64,000 nucleotides of DNA. Origin: Corythucha ciliata (lineage: Eukaryota; Arthropoda; Insecta; Hemiptera; Tingidae). Numbering within the stretch: position 1 is the first letter of the stretch; each line of letters starts with the position of its first letter. The stretch covers positions 37,944,164 through 38,008,163 of the forward strand of contig CM075941.1 of the NCBI GenBank assembly GCA_038030265.1, in the 5' to 3' direction. The notes under the pieces were generated by a model. That model worked only from the letters and a program-made list of their open reading frames with translations, ran no database searches and was not told the origin of the DNA. The position numbers and the translations under genes were made by a program. Below are positions 49,801 to 61,900 of this stretch, in pieces.

Positions 49801-52800
49801 CTGACGTTTTTCTAACCGAAAATTTAAGTTTTTATACTAAAACTGCTACCAGAAAAGTGAAGTTTTCACCACAAACTGGCGATTTCACCCTAAAAATAAA
49901 TTAAGTGGTTTTACCTCAAAACTAAAAAAAATTACGTAGATACTGGTAATTTTAGCACAAAAAGGGCGATTTTAGCACAAAACTGCGATTTCAGAAAATA
50001 ATGGTGATTTTAGCTCGAAAATGTCAATTCTGGTAGGTACTGACGTTGTGATTTCGCTAAGCTGGCGATTTTAAATTTCCGCGAAGCTTAATCCGAGATA
50101 TATTGGGTTTTGAGTGGGCTAGACCTGCGGAAATGGTCTATATTTGGTATGAAACATCCGCAAAATCTGTTGTTAAATCAGGCAAACCCAGGAATTGATT
50201 ATTCAGCCACGGAAACCCACGGATTACGCGAAACAAATCCGGGAATTGATGATTTTTGGATAGCGAAATTTCAGCAGTTGGTTTTAAGTGAGCCAAAGGC
50301 TTTGAAGGCGTGTTGCGCGAAATCTGTTTACAATTTCGCAAAATTGTGTTTGTGATATGAGAAATTTGCCTTTCAGTTGAGTCAGATTTGCGAGAATGTA
50401 TTTTTAGAGCGCAAATATCCTCAAAATTGGTTTTTTAGTGTGCGAAATTTGGGTTTTTTTTTTTTTTTTTTGGTTTTGAGAGAGAGAGCGTGAACGTAAC
50501 AAAATGTGGTAACCCTGAAGGATTTGTACATGTCGACGGTATCTAGGGATGGGCAGCTGCCCACCCCTGTGCCCTTCTGGCTACGCCCATGACCCAAACA
50601 CAGCAAATCTTCAATCCACAGTAAAGCTCTAACCACGAAGATGGCCCAACTACAGCAAAGATCCAACCATCACAGAAGATGTCAGCCACAGCAAAGGTCC
50701 AACCACAGCAACAGCAATGTCCAACCACAGCAAAGGTCCGACCACAGCTAAGTCCAACCACAGCAATGGTCCAACCATAGCAGAGGTCCAACCTCATCAA
50801 AGGTTCAACCACGGAGAAGGTCGAACCAAAGCAAAGCTCCGACTGCAAAATGCTCTAACCTCTGACCACAATGGTCGGAACCTCTGACCACAGTAACGTC
50901 TCAACCAAAACCGAGCACCAGACCCCAAAGAAAGTCCTACCACAACAAAAACCCCACCACTACAAAGACCCCACCTCAGCAAAGGTCCAACCAATCAAAG
51001 CTACACAACGACAGTTAGAACCTCTAACCACTGTAAAGTTCCAACCACAGCCAAGCCCGAGCTCGAACCAACAGTAAAGCTCCAACCACAATGTAAGCCC
51101 AATCACAGTGAAGCTCTAACCTCAAAAATATCCAACCACAGTAGAGCAAAGTTTTCCCTTTTCCTCTCTATTCTTCCTTTTTTGAAATCCGGGCCCCCCA
51201 TCAAGAAAGGCCGGGCACGAGGGTAAAGGACCCAGTGCCACCACCCTCTCGACAGGCCTGTACTTAACTGAGTTCATCTGGTTAATCCATGTCTCAAATT
51301 TAGAGAATTTAGACAACGCCAACTCTTTTGGCCGTCACTGGCCGACGCATTTAGCTCCACCAAATCTATCAAATTGGATAATTTTAATAACCGTATGTTC
51401 TTCCGGTTGAATGGACTGTCGCCAGCTGCAGGAGGAGGAGGAGAGTCATGTCCGGGGGTCCGTGGCTAGCACTCCCGAGTTTTAGGCGCGATGAAACAGA
51501 AAAAAAATCAAACCTCACGTTCACCTACCCCCCCCCTCCACCGAACTGACATTACACTTCTTGGAGGCCACCCATCTAACAGCCTTGAACTTCCTTGCGG
51601 AAAGCAAGAAACCATCACTAAAGCAGGGGCGTAGGTACGGGGGGGGACATGGGGATAGATTCCCCCCCCCCTCAGAGCTACAAGTATACGAACGAAGGAA
51701 CACTAGTACCATAACGAAGAGCCCCATAAAATCTCCAAAAATGAGCGGTTCACGTTGAAGTTAGGTTTAGCAGATTTTCTGGACTTAAAGCAGCCCGAAA
51801 AAATCCGAGTACGTCCATCTTTTTCCTTGGACTTCAGACCCAAAGCAGTAGTGTGGTGTGCAGTAGTGAGGTACGGGGGAGGGGGTCGCCCCGGACCCTC
51901 TATCAGACAAAAATCGGTAATAATCGTGGCTATAGCTGCTAAAAAGCGCTGATTCATGGTCTTGCGATGCAACTTCCAGACTAAAATTAAGAAAAAAATT
52001 GCTGATTCGCGGTACATGGAGGCCATTCTACGAATAAATTGTGGAAATCAACGTAAAAGTGTTGTATTTGGGCAAACCCCGCGGTTAAAGTTGAGAAAAC
52101 ACGCTATAATATTGACAAACAAAAGACGCTTTCAGGTTAAATTGGAAAAAAATGGCAAATTCACAACTGAAATGGCGTAAAATCGCCCATTCGCGTATGA
52201 AAAAGGGAATAGGATGCTGAATGTCCGCAAAATTAGCACAAAACGCTATTTCACAGCTGAAATTGAGAAAAATCGCTACTTTGCAATTTGCAGATATAAA
52301 GTTTTGGAAAAACGTTAATTCACGGATACAAAATGAAGAAAATCATTAATTCGTGGCAAAAATTGAAAAAATCTCCAATTAGCACAGCCAAAATTAAGAA
52401 AAACGTTAATTTTCAGTTCAAATTGGGGAAAAGTGTTAATTCTCAGTTACAAATGGAAAAAATTGCTAATTTTGCAGCTTAATTTGAGTCAAACGCCAAT
52501 TCTTGGCAAAAATTGACAAAACTCGGAAGGTAATGCATGGGTTGGAAACGCTACCTCGCTGCTAAAATTAAGAAAAAGCGAAAATTCGCTGCTAAAATTG
52601 AGAGACACCACTAATTCTCGAATTAAGTGTCGTGAAAATTATAATTTAAAAATGATGATTATTTGACAGAAATGGATGGATAGATGTAAATTTTTTGGTT
52701 TGAATAAGGTTTGAACAAAAAAATTTACATTTATAATTTAAATTCGCCCCTTCTGAAGGCATTTTTGTGACTAAAATTCAGAAAAATGGCAAATTCATGC

Positions 52801-53634
52801 ATGTCTACAAAACAATGTTAAAAAATACGCTAATTCACGGCTAGAACTGAAAAGAAGCAATAATCTACATCTATAAAAGTTATATAAAATTGCTAATGCG
52901 GTGGTAAAATGTGGAAAACCGCTAATTTGCGGGCGATATTTAGAAAATAAAATAATCAGCCTGGTCAACATTAAGAGAAAGGTTAATTTTAAGCCTAAAT
53001 TTGAGAAAATTGCTAATTCGCGGCTAAAAAAACCACAGTAGAGCAAAGTTTTCCCTTTTCCTCTCTATTCTTCCTTTTTTGAAATCCGGGCCCCCCATCA
53101 AGGAAGGCCGGTCACGAGGGTAAAGGACCCAGTGCCACCACCCTCTCGACAGGCCTGTACTTAACTGAGTTCATCCGGTTAATTCATGTCTCAAATTTAG
53201 AGAATTTAGAGAACGCCAACTCTTTTGGCCGTCACTGGCCGACGCATTTAGCTCCACCAAATCTATCAAATTGGATAATTGTAATAACTATGTTTTTCCG
53301 GTTGAATGGACTGTTGCCAGCTGCAGGAGGAGGAGGAAAGTCATGTGCGGGGGTCCGTGGCTAGCACTCCCGAGTTTTAGGCGCGATGAAACAGAAAAAA
53401 ATCAAACCTCACGTTCACCTCCCCCACCCCCGGGAACTGACATTACACTTCTTGGAGGCCACCCATCTGACAGCCTTGAACTTCCTTGCGGAAAGCAAGA
53501 AACCATCACTAAAGCAGGGGCGTAGGTAAAACTCGCCAATTTACAGCTAAAATTGCGCCAAACACCAATTTGTGACTGAAATTGAGAAAATTCTCTAATT
53601 CACAAGTTTGAAACGCTACGACGCGTCGCCGCTA

Positions 53635-53688
<54 letters not shown>

Positions 53689-55914
53689 GCTTATTCGTGG
53701 TTGAAATTGAGAACAATTCCAATTTGCGCCAAAAACTTGCCAAAATTTTCGGATTCTGAAGGCAACTTTTCAGGCTGAAATTGAAGAAAAAAAACAAAAA
53801 AAAAACGCCAATTTATGGCAATAGGTGAAGAAACCGTCAATTCGCGAGTAAACTGAGGAAAATCGCTCATGCATTGCATATGGTGAACCAAAAAAATCCT
53901 AATTCGTGAAAAGTCCTCCTATTTTGCGGCTAATATTGAAACGTTAATTCGGTTGCGGTTAAGAAAAACGTTAATTTCCAACTAAAACTGAGAAAAGTGC
54001 TAACCTCCTGGTAAAAAAAAATTTTAAAATCGGTAATATGCTGCTAAAATTGAGGAAAACGCCAAAATTCGTGGATAATTAAGAAACATCGCTCACGGGA
54101 TAAAAACGATACTTTGCTGCTAAAGTTGAGAAAATGCGCAAAGTCATGGCTATGGGAGGGGGTGGGGCAAAACCGCTAATCTGTGGCTGAAATTAAGAAG
54201 AGCGATACACTCGGCCAAAATTGAGAAAAGCGCTAATTTGCGGGTAGACTTTAACAATCGCCCTCAACTATGAGGGCTAGAGGGGGGGACATTGAGGCTA
54301 TGTTGAGGCCAGCAAGATGTCCAGATTCAAGAGTGTGCTGGCTGGGTGGAATGACTAAAATGTGAGATTACCCCCCTCCCCTCACCTTTACGAGATTTCA
54401 ATCTGATCCCCTCCCCTCAGGACAAATTCCTACCTACGCCACTGAGTGAAATCTGCAAAATGTCATTATTCGGCTGAGCCAGCCCCACGAAAATTGCTTT
54501 TTTGGGTCATGAAAGCTCAGTTAGTCAACTCCTCCGCAAATTGCTTTCTGAATAGGTCAACAGCACAAAATTTGTGTTTATTAAGGGGGAACTGCAGTGA
54601 TGATTCCTCGTTCCCCCTCCAATCTCCCCTCGTCTACAACTCGGCATACATTTTCTGGCCTTGTTTCTGCACGAACCCTGCTTTTTAGGCGAGCCATACG
54701 GCCATACCGAGTCTCAACAATGAATACGGACCTAAATTGCGATTTGAAACAAGTACATGCTTGAATAAATGCGTAGAACAAAAAAAAAAGGCAACTCTTT
54801 CAAGAAGTCAAGAGCGGAAGAAGTTTCGTAATTTCGTAAAAATTGAACTTGAAAAGAAAGCCACTGGATAGGGAGCGGGAAGACAGACGCACAAAAAGCC
54901 CTGGCGCTACACAGTATAAACGAACAATAAACCATTTTCGGTTTGTTCCCCTCTTTTTTTTTATGGGGGAAAAAAAGTAGGCGGACAACGCGGTGACATT
55001 TTTCAAGGAAAGAGTCAAGCAATTTACCCCGGTGATGCAACAAACGGTAGCATTAGTTAAGGTTGCGGTCGGGGACTAGTAGCCCGGGCCCCCGTCCGTC
55101 AAAGCGTCTTTTTATTCGCCACCGCCCGCCCGCCCACCAGGCTCCAGAAAAATCTTTCCTATTCCTTCTTTTTTTTTCCTTCGACCGTTTCCTCTTTATC
55201 CTTCCTTCCACGGAAGAAGATCCAGACGTTTTCTGAACTGAAAAGGGATTACGTCGGATACGCGACATATTTTAAAACATTTTTATTGCTTTCATTCTAT
55301 CTGTACATACGTCACTTTCAATTTTTAAACGTTTTACACCATTCATTTTTTATGAACCCTCCTTTTCAACTTCCGGAAAACTTTAGCATCAAACGCCGGG
55401 CGAGGAAGGAAGGGCTTGATCCAGGAATTCTCGTTGAGTAAAGACAATTGGTGTCAATCTATGTCAATAAATTAAGATATTCTTCTTTCAGGAAAATTAC
55501 CGTGGGGAGGGAGGTAAAAAAGAGACATGAATTTAATCATTGGAAACGTGTGAAGATGAGCAACTTTAGCGAATCGTTGTACTTAATTGTCCAAAATCAC
55601 GATAATGCTTGTTTTGAGACAGACGTTCGGGCTCATTTCCCCCTACAGTCTCGTCTTTCCGAGAAGCCGCAACATCTTACGGGTCATTACTTTTAAGTGA
55701 GCTTGTCTTCTCGACGTAGATTTGTTGCACTTCATTCTGCGTTATTTATTTATTTTTTTCAACTCTATTGTAGCCATTTTGACGGTTGTCTGGCAAGTTA
55801 TAGGGTTGCTGGCAGTATCGTTTACTAGAACGATCGCGAACTCGGAAATCACTGTGGTTTTTTCAACCGGTTTTATCAATTCTTTTGTTATTTTATATTT
55901 TCCCCCTTCATAGT

Positions 55915-55961
<47 letters not shown>

Positions 55962-58900
55962 CCATCAAAGGTCTCATAACATTTTCCCCGGCACAGCAGA
56001 CATGGGCCCAATAAAATCACATTTCGTGGTCAAATTACAAATTTCGAGACCAACAAATTAATTATGGTACCAGGTGCAGCAAGTCAGATTAGGCATTTTA
56101 ATGGGATGAATCGTCAGTTATGCCGTCTGCTAGGTACAAATGATCAATTCGGCTATTTTTAGGGCACGAATCGTCTGCAGTTCAGCCATTTTCGAGGCGC
56201 AAAGGCTCAGTTTGGCCATTTTAGAAGCACGAATGGTTATGTTTCGTCATTTTCCGGCCACGAATTGTCCGTTTAGTCATTTGGGGGGGAGGGGGGTGAT
56301 TAGCCAGCCAAGCAATTTAAAAGCGTGAGGGTAGTCCTGTAGGCAGCTTACCCTCGAACCACTCGAAGTACTCGAAACATGTCAGGGGCCTTATTCCGAG
56401 TTGTCGGGAAAAACTCACGTGAGGTGGTTGCTATGGCGAAATAATACTATTTCTGATGAAGCGTCCTTGGATACCGCTTGCGGGATTATTTCCCGACAAC
56501 TCTAACCAGGGCCCCTGGTGTTGAGTTTGGGGATCATGAAAAAATTGTAAAGGCTCATTCGGCAAGCTTTTCTTCATTCGGCAAGTTACCTCACAGGGAG
56601 AAGTACTAGTACTTTTCCAGTTATTACATAATTTGCACTGGCTTCTGTTGGCAAGTACTTGGAACATGTCAGGTGTTGAGTTTGGGGATCATGAAACAAA
56701 TTTAAAGGCTCATTCGGCAAGCTTTTCTTCATTCGGCAAATTAGGAGGACCCTCCTAAGGGTGCCTGCAACCAACACTGTGAGGGATGGGGGTCAATCAG
56801 TTGTGGTAAGGAGGGGACGCTCCAAGTCAGTAATATCGTTTTAAGCCGCAAATAGCGAGCATGTTTGACCAATTTTTGGTGCGGATAGCCATTTTGAAGG
56901 CGTTAAGCATCATCTTGATACTGACAGTAGCCTCTATAGGGCACAAATGGTCAATTTGACCATTTTTAGAATATCAAGCGTGAATTGCCAGAACGAGTAT
57001 GCCGTTTTTAGGGCGTGAATAACCAATTTTTTCTATTTTTAGAGAACGAATCGTCAGTTTAGACAATTTTTAGGAGTGAATTGTGAGTTATTCATTGTTA
57101 GGGCTCTAAAATTAAGTTTGAACATTTTTAGAGTGGGTATCGCCAGTGTGGCTATTGTTAGCGCCCAATTTATCAGTTATTACATATTTTCATGGCGCGA
57201 ATGGTCAAGTTTAGGTAAGAATGGTCAATTTGGCCATTCTTGGTGCGCGAAAGGTTTATTTTGCAATTCACAAGATAGGAGTCATCTGTTTAGGCTTCTC
57301 CTTGGCGCGAATAGTCAGTTGAGCCGTTTTTAGGGCGTAAATAATTCGTCAAGTCAGGGCGCGAATTGCAGGTTTGGTCATTTTTTGCATGCGAACGGTC
57401 GATTTAGCCATTTTCATGGTGGAAATGATCTTTCAGGAATTTTTGGTTGGCAACGATCGTTGGTTTTGCTACTTTTAGGGCTCGTGAAATCAGTTTGGCT
57501 ATTTTTAGTGTACAATAATAGTCAATGAATTTTAGCTATTTCCAAGAAGCAAAGCTTCAGTTTTGCCATTTCGGGGCACGAGTATATCTCAGCTTAGCCG
57601 TTTGTATGGTGGGAATAGCTCGTTTAGCAATTTTTTGGCAGCGAATCTTGAACCTTAGCATAATTTTTTAGTCTCTCCATGATACTTGTCTCGCTTTCAT
57701 GGCTGGGCTGCATAAGAAACAAATAATTATTCAGGTAGCAGGGGGGGGGGAGCACGGCCCCCTAACGAAAACCAGGGGGCGTGACTCAACCCCTTTGCTC
57801 CTCCTCCTCTACCCTGACTGAGTTTTGGTTAAATGCAGGTAAATTTTGAAAGATTGACGTCTGTATTACAGCGGATAGTCAGATTCACAGGAAATCCGGA
57901 ATATTGACTGTTTTTTGCTTCGATTCAATAGTCAGTTTCGGGGGGAGGGTGATTAGCAGTTAAAAGTATCGCAACTGGTCAACTAAAAAAGTTGCAACTT
58001 CCGGTTTTCGTTTCATAACTGGCTATGCCGTTTAGCGTCCGAGTAGCGATTGTCCTTCTAATTGCCTCTAAAGGAAGCAACTATGGTACATACTACACTG
58101 GATGCTGATGTTGTCTTGATTTTAATGCAGAAGTGATTAGGAGAAGGGGCATAAGCTGCCCTCCTCCAGAGGTTTACAATTAATGAACAAAAAAGCTTTA
58201 GGTAAAAATATCTGAAGAGCTCTTGATGCGTCCTGGAGAAACTGCAGAAAATTACAATTAGAATGAATTACAATAAATGATAATTGATGAAAATACCGTG
58301 ATCCCCTTAACTTTTGGTAATAAATTTATTTTCAACTCAAGATGAGATGTAGATTCGAGTATAAATGCAAAATACCTAATGATGGAACACTTTGAATGGA
58401 AAGGATCAATAAGACTTTTACTATGAACGTGAGCGTAGTTAGCTCAAGACAGGAGGGTGGACAGCTTTTCGCATATTGCCCCGAGCGTAATCTTTTTAAC
58501 AACGAACCTCGTTGGATAATTATAGAAGGTGGGGGGGGGAGTCATGAATTTCAGGGTTTCATCTAGCTCTCGATGGCGACTGGACGAGTCCAGTGCGGGT
58601 CTTAATTTTGTGAAAATTACGACCCAAAAATTGCAATCGCACGGATATTCAGAACGAAACTTCCAATTTCCTGTGTGTTCGTAAGCTTTTGGCGCTGTTC
58701 GGTGGTACCGGAGAGACTGGGTTTCGCCGCAAAATATAGGCCCCGAAACTGGCAATTTTACTTGCATTAAGACCCTAAACTGGCTATTTCGCTGAAATTA
58801 ATGCTTCGATTATTCAGCGGGGGGGGGGAGCGCTTCAGGGTTTGAGCGCTGACGTGGCCGTCTAGCATGAGTTTCACCGCCACAGAAAAACCCCTGAAAC

Positions 58901-61900
58901 TTTAAATTTCGCTTAAATGAATAATTAAATCTTTAGAATTGCTTTTTCACAAGCAATAAGATCCGAAAGTTGCATTGCCAGGGATATTCGGCCATGGAAA
59001 TTCCTAATGGGGTCAGTCTCCGTGCTCTGTTGGGACCGGTTAGCCTGTTGAACCTAAAACCCTAAACTTGCAATTTATCTTAAATTCAGACACGAAACTA
59101 TGAATTTCGCGAATATTCGGACAGGAAACTTTTCATTTCACTCGAAGGACAGGAAACTGCAAACTCAAGAATATGTATCTCTGAATGTTGCAATTATCCA
59201 CGATAAAAAAAAGGAAAAGAAGAAAAAAAAAACATGAATATTAAAACGTGGAACTTGTAATTCAGCCACTGTTGCAGCCAAATTTTGCAATTTTATAAGG
59301 GGGAGTATGGCGTACGAGGCTCTTCTTGCAATTTTTCCGTCATTTTGCTGACATTGAGACGCGAAATTTGTATATTCGGAAGAATGATGACCCGAAACTT
59401 GCAATTTCGTTGGATATCATGATAGTATGGGTGCTCCGATGCTACACAAAATGGTCCTGAAAGTACAATTTTACTTAAATTAATACCCTAACTTTGAAAT
59501 TACACCAAAAGTTAAGACGCGGAGACACGAAACTCAATGCTTAGCGGTTAATGTTCCTATTATACGGCTATTCGTGAGCGTATGGGCGCAGTCGGGGGCG
59601 GCCAGCCCAACGTCCGCGCTCCACTAAACATAAAATGGTCTCAAAGTTGATGTAAGCCGTGAAACTTTCAATATCACGAATATTCAGCCAAGTATATCTT
59701 CCTATTTCGCGTATTTTTGACTTAAAAATGTTGCCACGTTGGGCCCATCGGGGCCCCGTGGCCGACAAGCCCGGATTCCACGGTCGCTAAATGAAAATAC
59801 CCGAATCTTTCAAATTCACAGAATTAAAGCCCGGGAACTTGAAATTTCAGTACAATAGAGACCCAAAATAATTCATTTCACGGATATTTAGACCCAAAAC
59901 TTGCAATTTCGTAGATTTTTAGCTCCAAGAGATATAATTGAATGCTTCGAGGGCTGTCGGGACCCGCGGACCCACAACCTTTAAAAAAGATCCCCGAAAC
60001 TTTCAAACTTGCGAAACCCGGAAACCATGACGAGAAAACCTCACCTCAAATGCTCAGGAGTAATTTGGGAAGGGACACGTTTTTCTGATACATCGAAAGT
60101 CGATAGGCGGCGATTTAGAATGGACAAGTGGTGATTGACTCTCAGTGAAAAAATAAAAAAATTCCTGTTTCGCAAAACTTTGAGGAGCTGCCGAGGACAC
60201 AGAGACGGTTATTTTTTGACGAAAATAGATAGTCCTGACAGGAAAGAGTGTGCTCTTCCCAAATCCATCGTCAAAATTTGTAGAATGTCAGCTGGGAAGC
60301 GAGTTACTCGCGTTTTGTCCAGGAGAGATGCTAGAGACCATGGGTTATGGGGTGTTTTCGATCACAAATGAGGTCTAATTTTACCCAATTTTTTTTTTTT
60401 TTACACTTAAACCCTTCCACCCTGTATAATATCGTGAATTTCAGACGGGAAACTCTCAATTTCACTGAGATTTACCCCGAAATAGTTGCAATTTTGCGGT
60501 TGTTCGTCAGGGCGCTGTTGTGGAAAGCTATAGCCCAGGTTCATGATCACTAATCAAGCTTGCAAACTTGCAACTTCTCGAAAATAAAGACCAGAAACCA
60601 TCTAATTCCCGGATATTTAGACCCACAATTTGCGATTACACGGATATTTTAGACCCGAAACTTTCAATTTAGCTCCAAATGATGTAATTTTGCGATAATT
60701 TTCTCAATTTATTCGAATAAGTATAATGAGTGATTTTCACAATTTCAACCACGAATTGACCATTTTTGACTTTCAGCCTTGAATTTTTCCTCAGTTTTAT
60801 CAGCGAATGTGCAATATATTTCTATTTTAGCTGTGAATATGCCCTTTGTTTCAATTGTAACCGCTAATCAGCACTTTGTCTTAATTTCTCCTGTGTATTA
60901 ACGATTTTTCTCAATTTTTCCAATGTTCAGTTTAAATGCTAAGTAGCCAGTTGGAAGGTAAACTGACCGTTTCCGAGTGTATAGCTGGTTTCGAACATAG
61001 ACGAGTTGAAGAAGGGTGGGCAGCTTACGCCCTTGATTAGGAGAAATAAACGGCGAACCTTTCCCAAATGTAATAAAGGATAGCCCATTGCCCCTGTTCT
61101 CCACTATTCACAAATGCCTGTTACTTTTTGCTGAAAAAAAAAAAAATCAAAATTATATTTAACGCGAACCATTTTACTCATTTCACAGACACCTACCGGT
61201 CCAGGGGCAAAAGAGGAGCGTCACCTACGGAAGAACCCAAGTACGACCCGATCGAAGTGGAAAAACGTCTCGTCGCTGAAATGGGCCAAGGCGTGTGCAT
61301 TTACGAGAGGGTTTGTTCGGCGTATGCCCATCACTCACCAGCGACAGGCGTTCAGCTTGACTGGGATGATTTGTTCAGGTGCGCTCAATTAAAAGTAATA
61401 TACTCACACCACCACTACCCCTAAAAAACCCCTTTCCCATTGTAATAAGCCAACACACGCACGGAACCCTTTCCTTTAAAAACACAGTCGAGACCTGTTT
61501 TAACTGAAGACACTCTACTTTTTAAAAGTTAAATCTTCGGAGAGCCTTATTATCTTATTCTCTCAACCGTGACGCATCTTCCACCCTTATTACTCGTCAA
61601 GTCATGGGTAAAAAAGACAATGATTTCACGGTTATTTTGTAATCAAAGAGAATGATACAAAAGGTGAAAAATTGTGACGTCTCATGAAACAAGATTTCAA
61701 ACGGATGCATATTACATTTATTGTAACTTTATAAATTTTAAAGTAGACAACTCGGTCCTTGTTTTGGAAGAAAAAATAAAACGTTTCCTTATTGGTTACT
61801 TCCTATTAGTGTTTTTGTTGTTGTTGTTTTATAGTCTCCGCATATGAGGCAATCTAAACGAGTTGCATCACGAGCTCTTATCCTCGGCTACTTTGAGAAA

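Larger units (their letters stand above)
56085..57660 (+). repeat. Degenerate ~30-bp tandem array, family E
   Basis: Units of about 30-31 bp vary around CGAATCGTCAGTTTGGCCAT then TTTTAGGGCA. Register is clear at 56150-56275 and 57000-57420. This array lacks the TTCGCGG core but has the same period as families A-C. It is broken at 56367-56810 by a separate tandem repeat and a MITE. Confidence 0.78.

Noticed and set aside
55053..55268. Minus-strand Arg/Lys/Trp-rich open frame
   Set aside because: Short, low-complexity composition, no splice or domain support.
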